Shown here one piece after another: positions 1 to 7,114 of a stretch of DNA of 47,536 bases (positions within the stretch are counted from its first letter, which is position 1; every line of letters begins with the position of its first letter). The stretch is from an uncultured Prevotellaceae bacterium (GTDB lineage Bacteria > Bacteroidota > Bacteroidia > Bacteroidales > Bacteroidaceae), in contig CAMKMK010000001.1 of assembly GCA_946413885.1 (NCBI GenBank), positions 1 through 47,536 on the forward strand. Reading direction: 5' to 3'. The position numbers and the translations under genes were made by a program. The notes under the pieces were generated by a model. It made no database searches, was not told the origin of the DNA, and was given only the letters and a program-made list of their open reading frames with translations.

Positions 1-21
1 ATCCCCACTTCCTAAGGAGCC

Positions 22-84
22 ACTCAGAGTTTTCCGATGACTCAGAGTACTCGGAGTACTCAGATTACTCAGATTACTAGGAAG
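22..84. repeat. 9-bp tandem repeat array, ACTC(A/G)GA(G/T)T type
   Basis: Seven consecutive 9-mers are in register: ACTCAGAGT, TTTCCGATG, ACTCAGAGT, ACTCGGAGT, ACTCAGATT, ACTCAGATT and ACTAGGAAG. The core word is nearly palindromic (ACTC-n-GAGT). The array ends exactly where the 22-bp array at 85 begins. A related set (TTCCGAGTT units) lies at 27091-27126, also beside a 22-bp array. No coding role is apparent, and the array may continue to the left of the window. Confidence 0.8.
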
Positions 85-172
85 AACACGTTGACTTCGA
101 GGTTTCAACGTGTTGACTTTGCTGGAAGAACGTGTTGTCTTTCCTCTTTCAACACGTTGAAAAGTCGCGAAG
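85..172. repeat. 22-bp period repeat array, locus 1 (4 units)
   Basis: Cores begin at 85 (AACACGTT), 107 (AACGTGTT), 129 (AACGTGTT) and 151 (AACACGTT), each exactly 22 bp after the last. The two outer cores are the reverse complement of the two inner ones. Most cores sit inside an imperfect palindrome of the form CAAC-nn-GTTG. Between cores the sequence is partly conserved (TTTC or GGAAG just before a core). The same unit recurs at 20293-20424 and 27148-27235. Function unknown. Confidence 0.85.
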
Positions 173-629
173 AAGTGGTTGATGGTTGGTGTTGGCGATG
201 ATTATTGTAAATATTTTTTTGTATACTATTCAATAAAGAATTGTATTTTTTCAACATTTTTCAGGACAAAGAAACGGAAAGCCAACGGACGCAAATTTGC
301 ATTGGCTATTTCCCTCCAATCTGATGTCGCGGGAGTGAAGCGGAGGAGGATTTTCTGCATAAGGGCATTTACGGCCTCGCTGGCGCGTCTTCTCCCCCGC
401 AGACGACCAACAGACCGTCAAGCGGATTATCGGCGCTCAGAGCGGCCCAAGAAGCGATTATTCGAAAATGTTTTATATCAAAAATATAATTTCACAAAAG
501 AGCATGGGAGAATGGGGAGAGATTTCAGGTGGTTAATCAAGCAAGGAAGGACAACTGAAGAGACCCTTGCCAGCCTGAGCAGTCAATGTACCTGTGGGCA
601 GTTTGGGAATGGTGAAGGAGGAACTGTAC
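173..629. other. Gene-free stretch, no recognisable content
   Basis: Open frames here are short, use non-ATG starts or run into repeats, and give no recognisable domain. A 185-residue frame (179-736) starts at TTG and its C-terminal part is simply the translated 9-bp repeat (His-Glu-Cys-His), so I do not call it. The segment at about 290-580 is less AT-rich than its flanks and could be a decayed gene, but I could not identify one. Confidence 0.5.
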
Positions 630-632
630 AAC

Positions 633-808
633 ACGAGTGCCATGAGTGCCACGAGTGCCATAACGATTTTGAATGTGTGCCACAACATAGTGACTCAAAT
701 TCTATATTATCTATTATAATAATAAAATTATTATAATAGATAATATAAAGGTAAATATCCCTCTTCCTTGGCACTTTTCATTTTAGCAATGGCACTCGTG
801 GCACTCAG
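633..808. repeat. Inverted tandem-repeat element with AT-rich hairpin (element A)
   Basis: The left arm at 635-661 is three tandem copies of GAGTGCCA(T/C), followed by a further GTGTGCCAC near 675. The right arm at 789-806 is ATGGCACTC then GTGGCACTC, the reverse complement, with a further TTGGCACTT at 769. Midway lies a perfect 20-bp inverted repeat (703-722 with 728-747, 5-nt loop), made almost entirely of A and T. The inner ends of the arms are almost equidistant from the hairpin centre (about 65 and 64 bp), so the whole unit is one large imperfect palindrome. Confidence 0.85.
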
Positions 809-844
809 CATAAAATGTCTTCTCTGCTAAAGTAGCTGGGGTTA

Positions 845-913
845 ATGGGTCGAATGGGGTCAATGAGGAAGGATCCAACAAACCCACACAACCCACTCTA
901 CCTACTTGACCCA
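845..913. repeat. Short inverted tandem-repeat element (element B)
   Basis: The left side carries ATGGGTCGA, ATGGGGTCA and ATGAGGAAG in 9-bp register from 845. The right side (about 879-913) carries AACCCACAC, AACCCACTC, TACCTACTT and GACCCATAA, which is the inverted form of the same kind of word. There is no AT-rich hairpin between the arms, only a short GATCC-containing centre. It follows element A at a distance of about 40 bp. Confidence 0.65.
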
Positions 914-1008
914 TAATATGAAAAGTAAAGTTTTTTCGGTATCATCAGGTATCTTGTTTATGGTCGGGCCTGCTCACGTTGACTTTGTGCTTGAGATAGA
1001 CTAATAAA

Positions 1009-1039
1009 AGAGACTCACTCCCAAAAGGAATGAGTCTCT
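1009..1039 (-). terminator. Rho-independent terminator of the nqr operon
   Basis: The stem AGAGACTCA (1009-1017) pairs with TGAGTCTCT (1031-1039) around a short loop. Read on the minus strand it is followed by TTTTATTA. It lies about 50 bp past the nqrF stop codon. Confidence 0.85.
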
Positions 1040-1086
1040 CATTGCAAGACGCGATTAAAGGATTATTAAATCAACGACGGGAATGG

Positions 1087-2361
1087 TTATCCGCCGAAGT
1101 TATCGAAGCGAATCATGTCATCCTCTACGCCCAGACTGTACAACAGGTCGAGAACGGTCTTAGCCATCATGGGAGGACCGCAGAGGTAGTACTCCACGTC
1201 TTCTGGTGCCTCGTGCTGCTTCAGATAGGTGTCGCCCATCACAGGAGCGATGAAACCTGGCGTGTACTTGACACCAAGGCTGTCGGCCTTTGGATCTGGA
1301 CGGTCGAGAGCCAGATGGAAGTGGAAGTTGGGGAACTCCTTCTCGAGAGCGAGGAAGTCTTCCATGAAGAACACCTCATCGATTCCACGGGCTCCATAGA
1401 AGTAATGCATCTCGCGATCGCGGCACTGGCGGGTCTTGAGCATGTGCATGATCTGAGCACGCAAGGGAGCCATACCTGCACCACCACCTACCCAAATCAT
1501 CTCGCGCTTGGAGTCGTAAACGGGATGGAACTCTCCGTAAGGACCACTCATGATGCACTTGTCACCAGGCTTGAGAGAGAAGATATAGGTAGAGGCAATA
1601 CCGCAGGGAACGTCCATGAAGCCAGGACCCTGATCCTTTGGCTTGAAAGGAGGTGTGGCAATACGAACGGTGAGGGTGATGATGTCGCCCTCGTCTGGGT
1701 AATTGGCCATAGAGTAGGCACGGATGGTAGGCTCTGTGTTCTTCTGCTTGAGGCCGAAGATGCCGAACTTTTCCCATGTGGGGACATAGAGCTCACCAAT
1801 GTCTTCCTTAGCGAAGTCACGGTCATAGTCGATGTCGTAAGTAGGAATCTTGATCTGTGCGTATGAGCCAGGTTCGAAGTCCATGTGCTCGCCTGGAGGC
1901 AGAGCCACCTTGAACTCCTTGATGAAGCTGGCCACATTCTTGTTGCTGATGACGGTACACTCCCACTCCTTGACGCCCATAACGGAGTCGGGCACCTTGA
2001 TCTGAAGATCACCCTTCACCTTGCACTGACATCCCAGACGCCAGTGATCCTTCACCTGCTTGCGGGTGAACTGGCCTTTCTCTGAGTCGAGGATATCACC
2101 ACCTCCCTCAGGTACCTGAACCTTGCACTGGCCGCAAGAGCCCTTACCGCCACAAGCACTGGGCAGGAAAATTCCCTCCTGGGACAGGGTGCTCAACAGA
2201 GAGGCTCCCTGGGGGACGGAGAGTGTGTCCTTGCCATTAATCGTGATATTTACATTGCCACTGGGTGACAAATAAGCCTTAGCTACGAGCAGGATGGCAA
2301 CCAGCACAATGATGATCACCAGGAATACGCCAATGCTCGTTAAAATCAAATTCATATCCAT
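1087..2361 (-). CDS. nqrF: Na+-translocating NADH:quinone reductase subunit F
   Basis: NqrF is the NADH-oxidising entry subunit of the sodium-pumping NADH:quinone reductase in the cytoplasmic membrane. It passes electrons from NADH through FAD and a 2Fe-2S centre towards the other subunits. At 424 residues it has the family length. One N-terminal membrane helix (about residues 5-30) is followed by a ferredoxin-like domain with Cys70, Cys76, Cys79 and Cys111 as cluster ligands. The FAD-binding RAYS motif is at 214-217 and a nucleotide-binding GGGAGMAPLR at 292-301. A GGAGG ribosome-binding site lies just upstream of the ATG. It is the last gene of nqrABCDEF, 19 bp after nqrE, and is followed by a strong terminator. 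Confidence 0.97.
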   Translation of the reverse strand: MDMNLILTSIGVFLVIIIVLVAILLVAKAYLSPSGNVNITINGKDTLSVPQGASLLSTLSQEGIFLPSACGGKGSCGQCKVQVPEGGGDILDSEKGQFTRKQVKDHWRLGCQCKVKGDLQIKVPDSVMGVKEWECTVISNKNVASFIKEFKVALPPGEHMDFEPGSYAQIKIPTYDIDYDRDFAKEDIGELYVPTWEKFGIFGLKQKNTEPTIRAYSMANYPDEGDIITLTVRIATPPFKPKDQGPGFMDVPCGIASTYIFSLKPGDKCIMSGPYGEFHPVYDSKREMIWVGGGAGMAPLRAQIMHMLKTRQCRDREMHYFYGARGIDEVFFMEDFLALEKEFPNFHFHLALDRPDPKADSLGVKYTPGFIAPVMGDTYLKQHEAPEDVEYYLCGPPMMAKTVLDLLYSLGVEDDMIRFDNFGG

Positions 2362-2380
2362 TGTATATTCCTCCTATTCG

Positions 2381-3007
2381 TTAGATGTTAAGTCCGCTGA
2401 AGCACATGAAGGCAAGTGCCATCAGACCAACTGTGATGAACGTGATGCCAAGTCCCTGCAAAGGCTTGGGTACATCGGTATAAGCCATCTTCTCGCGAAT
2501 AGCTGCCAAACCCACAATGGCAAGCAACCATCCTATACCACTACCCAACGCATAAGCAATGGCGTCGCCAAAGCCACCAATGAACTGTGCGTTGGTAGGC
2601 TCCATAGTGACACGCTGCTGCATGAACAAGGAAGCACCCATGATGGCACAGTTTACTGCAATCAAGGGCAAGAAGATACCCAGTGATGCGTAAAGTGAGG
2701 GGCTGAAACGCTCGACTATCATCTCGACCAGCTGCACAATGCCTGCGATGACCGCAATGAAAAGAATGAAGGCCAAGAAGGTAAGGTCAACACCCTCGAC
2801 CAACGCATTGGGACCCAGCACGTAGGTCTGCAACGCGTAGTCAACGGGAACGGTAACCAACAGCACGAAGGTTACTGCGATACCCAAACCAAACGCAGTC
2901 TTAACAGTCTTGGATACAGCCAGATAAGAACACATACCCAAGAAGAAGGCGAATATCATATTGTCCACAAAAATGGAGCGGACAAACAAACTAATCATGT
3001 GATCCAT
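2381..3007 (-). CDS. nqrE: Na+-translocating NADH:quinone reductase subunit E
   Basis: NqrE is a membrane-embedded subunit of the Na+-NQR. It belongs to the NqrD/NqrE/RnfA/RnfE family of six-helix proteins that line the ion and electron path. The product is 208 residues, almost all hydrophobic segments joined by short loops, with Cys-containing segments such as GMCSYLA and NCAIMGAS typical of the family. I start at the ATG at 3007 rather than an upstream frame start at 3034. This one has an AGGAGG site at the right distance, matches the family N-terminus, and leaves a single base between the nqrD stop and this start. Confidence 0.96.
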   Translation of the reverse strand: MDHMISLFVRSIFVDNMIFAFFLGMCSYLAVSKTVKTAFGLGIAVTFVLLVTVPVDYALQTYVLGPNALVEGVDLTFLAFILFIAVIAGIVQLVEMIVERFSPSLYASLGIFLPLIAVNCAIMGASLFMQQRVTMEPTNAQFIGGFGDAIAYALGSGIGWLLAIVGLAAIREKMAYTDVPKPLQGLGITFITVGLMALAFMCFSGLNI

Positions 3008-3008
3008 A

Positions 3009-3635
3009 TTACTTCTCCTCCTTATTATAAGCACGATGTGCCCAGATTACACAACCTACGATAATCAAACTCATGGCAGGCATTACCATCATACCATTGT
3101 TCGTGTACCCGCAATCGAAGAGGAACTTGGGAATGACATTGTAGCCAAACAAAGTGCCAAATCCAAACAGCTCACGAACGAAACCCACGACTACCAGAAC
3201 CCAAGCGTAACCCAGACCGTTTCCGATACCGTCGAGCAATGAGGGCCAAGGCTTGTTCTGCATCGCAAAGGCCTCGAGACGACCCATCAGGATACAGTTG
3301 GTAATGATCAAACCTACGTAAACGCTCAACTGTACGCTCACGTCATAAACATAAGCCTTCAGCAACTGGCTCACAATGGTTACCAGCGTGGCAACCACCA
3401 CCAGCTGAACGATGATACGGATACGGTTAGGTATGCTCTTGCGAATCAATGAAATAATGACATTTGAGAATGCCGTGATGACAGTCACACTCAAACCCAT
3501 CACGATGGCAGGCTTCAGCTGACTGGTAACAGCCAATGCTGAACAGATACCCAGTACCTGAACTGCAATGGGATTGTTCAGATTAAGCGGATTAGAGAAT
3601 GCTGCTTTATTCTCCTCAGAAAACAATTTACTCAT
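3009..3635 (-). CDS. nqrD: Na+-translocating NADH:quinone reductase subunit D
   Basis: NqrD is the partner of NqrE, and the two homologous proteins sit in the membrane in inverted topology in Na+-NQR. It has 208 residues, with a short soluble N-terminus ending in NPIAVQVLGICSALAVT and then six hydrophobic segments. The Cys-bearing segment TNCILMGRLEAFA is characteristic of the family. The start has a strong AGGAGG site. It lies 17 bp after nqrC and is followed almost directly by nqrE, so the pair is almost certainly co-translated. Confidence 0.96.
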   Translation of the reverse strand: MSKLFSEENKAAFSNPLNLNNPIAVQVLGICSALAVTSQLKPAIVMGLSVTVITAFSNVIISLIRKSIPNRIRIIVQLVVVATLVTIVSQLLKAYVYDVSVQLSVYVGLIITNCILMGRLEAFAMQNKPWPSLLDGIGNGLGYAWVLVVVGFVRELFGFGTLFGYNVIPKFLFDCGYTNNGMMVMPAMSLIIVGCVIWAHRAYNKEEK

Positions 3636-3652
3636 ATTCTTTCCTCCTCTTA

Positions 3653-4429
3653 TTATTGTTCAACATTAGTGCGTTCAGGACAGTCAGCATTCTCGCATTC
3701 TGTCTTCTCAGCACAGCAATCACTCTTTTCGCCACAACATGCGCCCTGAGCAGGAGCACCAATGAAGTCGGCATACTTGCTGAGACCATCTGATACCATA
3801 GCAGCCACACCATTGCTGGTGAGGGTTGCACCCGTGATACCGTCAACCTGATGAGCCTCATCCTTGACAGAACCTGCTTTAACAACAGTCAAAGCAATGT
3901 CGTCATTCTCGCCGAAGACCTGCTTGTCCTGGAAGCGATTCTGGAACTCAGACTCACCAATGCGAGCACCCAGACCAGCTGTCTCGCTCTCGTGGTAGAA
4001 GTAAGAACCGTAAACGGTCTGCTTGTCCTCGTTCAGCGCGATATAGCCCCAAAGACCTCCCCACAGGCCACGGCCTGTAACGGGAATCACATACTTGACG
4101 CCATCGTCGGTAGTTGCCTCGAAAACGTGCAACTCGCCATCCTTGATTGCCTGACCATAAGAGGTAAGGAAGTTGCCCTCGTAGGGAACGAGCTCCCCAT
4201 CCTTGAACAGCTTATCCTGAACCTTCTCAGCAAAGGTGGCCTGCACGTCAACAGCCTTCTTGTCAAATCTCAGGGCAGAGAGAATCTGACCCTTGGTGTC
4301 GTTGGCAACATTTGCCTCCTGAGTATTCTTCAAAGCAGATGATACAAAGGCAAGCAAGAAGGCAACGATGATTACCATAACTATAGCATACACAAAGGTG
4401 TACACATTGCTATTTGTATTCCATTTCAT
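3653..4429 (-). CDS. nqrC: Na+-translocating NADH:quinone reductase subunit C, Cys-rich tail
   Basis: NqrC carries a covalently bound FMN that relays electrons within Na+-NQR. One N-terminal membrane helix (about residues 10-32) anchors an FMN-binding domain. The flavinylation motif TGAT lies at residues 199-202, with Thr202 the expected FMN acceptor. The product has 258 residues. What stands out is the C-terminal tail from about residue 230: a hydrophilic segment with Cys at 231, 232, 238, 239, 245 and 250. The flavin domain ends before it. The tail has the look of a metal-binding or disulfide-bonded extension, but its role is unknown. A maturation enzyme of the ApbE type is needed for the flavin and is not in this window. 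Confidence 0.96.
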   Translation of the reverse strand: MKWNTNSNVYTFVYAIVMVIIVAFLLAFVSSALKNTQEANVANDTKGQILSALRFDKKAVDVQATFAEKVQDKLFKDGELVPYEGNFLTSYGQAIKDGELHVFEATTDDGVKYVIPVTGRGLWGGLWGYIALNEDKQTVYGSYFYHESETAGLGARIGESEFQNRFQDKQVFGENDDIALTVVKAGSVKDEAHQVDGITGATLTSNGVAAMVSDGLSKYADFIGAPAQGACCGEKSDCCAEKTECENADCPERTNVEQ

Positions 4430-4444
4430 ATCGTCTTCCTCCTT

Positions 4445-5623
4445 TTATTTAGTTGCACGTTTTGCACGCATGCTGATGTTGCGCTGCACGAAGCAGTAGT
4501 CAATCAGACTTGCAAACAAGTTCATCAACAGAATAGCCAGCATCATGCCCTCTGGATAGCCTGGGTTCAACACGCGAACCAAAACAGCCACGAAACCGAT
4601 GAGCAGACCATACACATACTTACCACACTCTGTACGACAGCTGGTAACAGGGTCGGTAGCCATGAAGACAGCACCAAATGCGAAGCCTCCCAATACGAGG
4701 TGCTCGTACCACTGAATCTCTGTGAGTCCAAGAGCCTGAAGCAGATAACCAGTTGCAGCACCGCCTACAAACACGCTCAGCATGGTTTTCCAAGAAGCGA
4801 TTCCTGTCCACAGCAGGATAACAGCACCAATGGCGATAGCTATGACGCTGGTCTCACCAATAGAACCAGGAATCAGACCTACGATCGCATCGTGGATGGT
4901 GTTGCAGTCAAAGCCTGCGAAACTATCTTGAGCAGCCATACCCAAAGGAGTAGCGCCAGAGAGCGCGTCAGGAGAAACGACATCATAACCTGCACCCAAT
5001 ATCTTACTCTGACTAACCCATACAGAGTTGTCGCCAGTCATTGCGGCTGGATAAGAGAAGAAGAGGAACGCACGCGTGATAAGTGCAGGATTGAAAATGT
5101 TCATTCCAGTACCTCCAAAAATCTCCTTAGCAAAGATGACGCTGAAGGCAACAGCCAAAGCCAACATCCAGAGAGGAAGGGTCACAGGAACAATCATGGG
5201 GATAATGATACCTGATACCAGATATCCCTCCTGAATCTCCTCGTTCTTCCATTGGGCAACTACAAACTCAATTCCCAAACCAACAATGTAGCTGACAAGA
5301 ATCTTAGGAAGAACAGCAAGGAAACCATACCAGAACATAGCCCAGCATGAGGTACTCTCGAGAGCACCAGCAGCCAGAGCGTTCTGATAACCCACATTGT
5401 ACATACCGAAAAGCAGAGCAGGAATCAGAGCTATCACTACAAAGCTCATGATACGCTTGCTGTCGATAGCATCGTGGATATTCACGCTACCTACGCGGGA
5501 GGTTTGATTGGGAACGAAGGCAAACGTCTCGAAACCATCAACCAGACTGCGGAAAGCATGGAACTTGCCACCTTCTTCCACGTAGGGCTTAATGTTATCG
5601 AATATTTTTCTTAATGCTTTCAT
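4445..5623 (-). CDS. nqrB: Na+-translocating NADH:quinone reductase subunit B
   Basis: NqrB is the largest membrane subunit of Na+-NQR. It holds a covalent FMN and riboflavin and forms part of the sodium channel. The 392-residue product has a soluble N-terminus of about 55 residues and then roughly ten hydrophobic segments. The covalent flavin motif SGAT lies at residues 222-225, with Thr225 the expected FMN-linked residue. The N-terminal segment PYVEEGGKFHAF is typical of Bacteroidetes NqrB. It is separated from nqrA by 17 bp and from nqrC by 15 bp, in the standard gene order. Confidence 0.97.
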   Translation of the reverse strand: MKALRKIFDNIKPYVEEGGKFHAFRSLVDGFETFAFVPNQTSRVGSVNIHDAIDSKRIMSFVVIALIPALLFGMYNVGYQNALAAGALESTSCWAMFWYGFLAVLPKILVSYIVGLGIEFVVAQWKNEEIQEGYLVSGIIIPMIVPVTLPLWMLALAVAFSVIFAKEIFGGTGMNIFNPALITRAFLFFSYPAAMTGDNSVWVSQSKILGAGYDVVSPDALSGATPLGMAAQDSFAGFDCNTIHDAIVGLIPGSIGETSVIAIAIGAVILLWTGIASWKTMLSVFVGGAATGYLLQALGLTEIQWYEHLVLGGFAFGAVFMATDPVTSCRTECGKYVYGLLIGFVAVLVRVLNPGYPEGMMLAILLMNLFASLIDYCFVQRNISMRAKRATK

Positions 5624-5640
5624 ATTATTATAATAATGTA

Positions 5641-6969
5641 TTATGCATTTTCCTTTCTGAGGATATCAAGTCCCTCACGAACGATGCGCTGCAATTCCAA
5701 TTTAGAACTGTCCACAAACTCTGCAAGAGCGAAATCCTCTGGTGCTACCTCGTAAATGCCCAAAGCCTCCTGACGATCTATATCCCCTGTTATGATAGCC
5801 TTGACAAGGTAACCAGCATAGATGTCCATGGGGAATACACGGTCATATTCGCCACTCATGATCATGTGACGCTCGCCACCCTTTATACGGGCATCGATGG
5901 TGTACTCCTTCTTTTTCCCCAATAGCCAGCTGAAGTAACTGCGACTGGTACTAAAGCTGTTGAAACGAGGCATGATCCAACCCATGAACTCATCGGCATG
6001 GTTGCCCTCAGGAATCACATTCACCTCAGTTGCATGAGCTGCCAAGAAACCATCTGGAGTGGTTTTCACACCTGTCATCACGTTACCATTAATCACGCGG
6101 CTGTCTTCCAGATTCACATTGTTCTCCAAGAGCGTAGTCAACTTCTGGCCCACCAGCATCTTGTAATACTTAGGAGCCTTTACCTCACTACCTGCCAAAG
6201 CAATGGTACGGGTCAAATCCACCTTGCCAGTAGTCATCAAACGACCAATGAAGATTACCTCCTCAGCACCCAATGTCCAGACAATCTCACCTTTGTTGAT
6301 TGGGTCAACATGATTAATCTGAACACCTACATTACCAGCAGGAGCAGGACCTTCAAAGACTGTCACCTCACAATCCTTTGCACCTGTCAGGGCAGAATTG
6401 GTTTGCTTGGCACTGATACCCAAATGAACTTTGGCAATCTTGCTCAAAGCACTGATACCTGCCTGGAACTCCTTCTCTTGTCCTTTTAGGACATACTCGA
6501 AGTTCTGGCTCAAAGGCATGCTATTGAAAGCGCTGATGAAAATTGCCTTTGGGGTGTCCTCAGGATTAGCTACCACATCATAAGGACGCTGACGGATGAA
6601 GGCAAACAGACCACTCTCTGCCAGCAATACCTTAATGTCGCCCTTTACATCAATCTCTTTGGCATCCTGCTTCCCATCAGGTTTCACACGTATGCTCAGC
6701 AGTTTACGCCGATCACCACGCTCCACCTGAGAAACAGTACCACTGACAGGGCTAACAAACTTAACTTCGGGATGGAGTTTGTCTACAAACAAAGCATCCC
6801 CGACCTTAACCGCATCACCCTCTTTGACAACCACCTTGGGTTTCATTCCAGTGAAATCGTCCGGTACAAGTGCATACTCACCGGGGCAACTCACACTGGC
6901 AGTTTCCTCAACAGCTTTGCCTTTAAGGTTAATGTCCAGGCCTTTACGTAATTTGATTACTTTTGCCAT
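5641..6969 (-). CDS. nqrA: Na+-translocating NADH:quinone reductase subunit A
   Basis: NqrA is the cytoplasmic subunit of Na+-NQR, associated with quinone binding and complex stability. It has 442 residues and starts with KVIKLRKGLDINLKGKA, the typical Bacteroidetes N-terminus. An RnfC-like barrel-sandwich region near the N-terminus includes VSPVSGTVSQVERGDRRK. It is the first gene of the operon, with about 145 bp of non-coding DNA between it and the divergent TamB-like gene. A possible minus-strand -7 element, TAATTTTG (7007-7014), lies in that gap, although no well-placed -33 TTTG was found. Confidence 0.97.
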   Translation of the reverse strand: MAKVIKLRKGLDINLKGKAVEETASVSCPGEYALVPDDFTGMKPKVVVKEGDAVKVGDALFVDKLHPEVKFVSPVSGTVSQVERGDRRKLLSIRVKPDGKQDAKEIDVKGDIKVLLAESGLFAFIRQRPYDVVANPEDTPKAIFISAFNSMPLSQNFEYVLKGQEKEFQAGISALSKIAKVHLGISAKQTNSALTGAKDCEVTVFEGPAPAGNVGVQINHVDPINKGEIVWTLGAEEVIFIGRLMTTGKVDLTRTIALAGSEVKAPKYYKMLVGQKLTTLLENNVNLEDSRVINGNVMTGVKTTPDGFLAAHATEVNVIPEGNHADEFMGWIMPRFNSFSTSRSYFSWLLGKKKEYTIDARIKGGERHMIMSGEYDRVFPMDIYAGYLVKAIITGDIDRQEALGIYEVAPEDFALAEFVDSSKLELQRIVREGLDILRKENA

Positions 6970-7006
6970 ATACTGTAATAAAAAGAATAGTTACATTTTA
7001 GCGCTG

Positions 7007-7014
7007 CAAAATTA
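7007..7014 (-). promoter_or_regulatory. Possible -7 element for nqrA
   Basis: Read on the minus strand this is TAATTTTG, matching the Bacteroidetes TAnnTTTG element, 38 bp upstream of the nqrA start. No TTTG lies 19-21 bp further upstream, so the call is weak. Confidence 0.35.
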
Positions 7015-7058
7015 CATAAAAATTTGCTAAAAGGTATCAGTTTTCAAAAATAAAATTG

Positions 7059-7066
7059 TACTTTTG
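7059..7066 (+). promoter_or_regulatory. Possible -7 element for the TamB-like gene
   Basis: TACTTTTG matches TAnnTTTG on the plus strand, about 50 bp upstream of the proposed start. The -33 element is not clear. The nearest T-rich tract is too close. Confidence 0.4.
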
Positions 7067-7114
7067 ACATCGAAATGAGAAGACGTTGAATTTTAAATTA
7101 TCAAATAGAGCGAA

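Noticed and set aside
85..172. parS centromere sites
   Set aside because: TTTCAACACGTTGAAA looks vaguely like parS, but the central CACGTG palindrome of the consensus is missing and no parA/parB gene is near.
179..736. 185-residue open frame
   Set aside because: It starts at TTG, has no recognisable domain, and its end is the translated 9-bp repeat and hairpin.
974..992. Further 22-bp repeat unit
   Set aside because: CACGTTGACTTTG resembles a unit, but only about ten bases match and there is no neighbour at 22 bp.
1030..1866. 278-residue frame on the plus strand
   Set aside because: It lies wholly antisense to nqrF, whose motifs are unambiguous, and begins inside the terminator.
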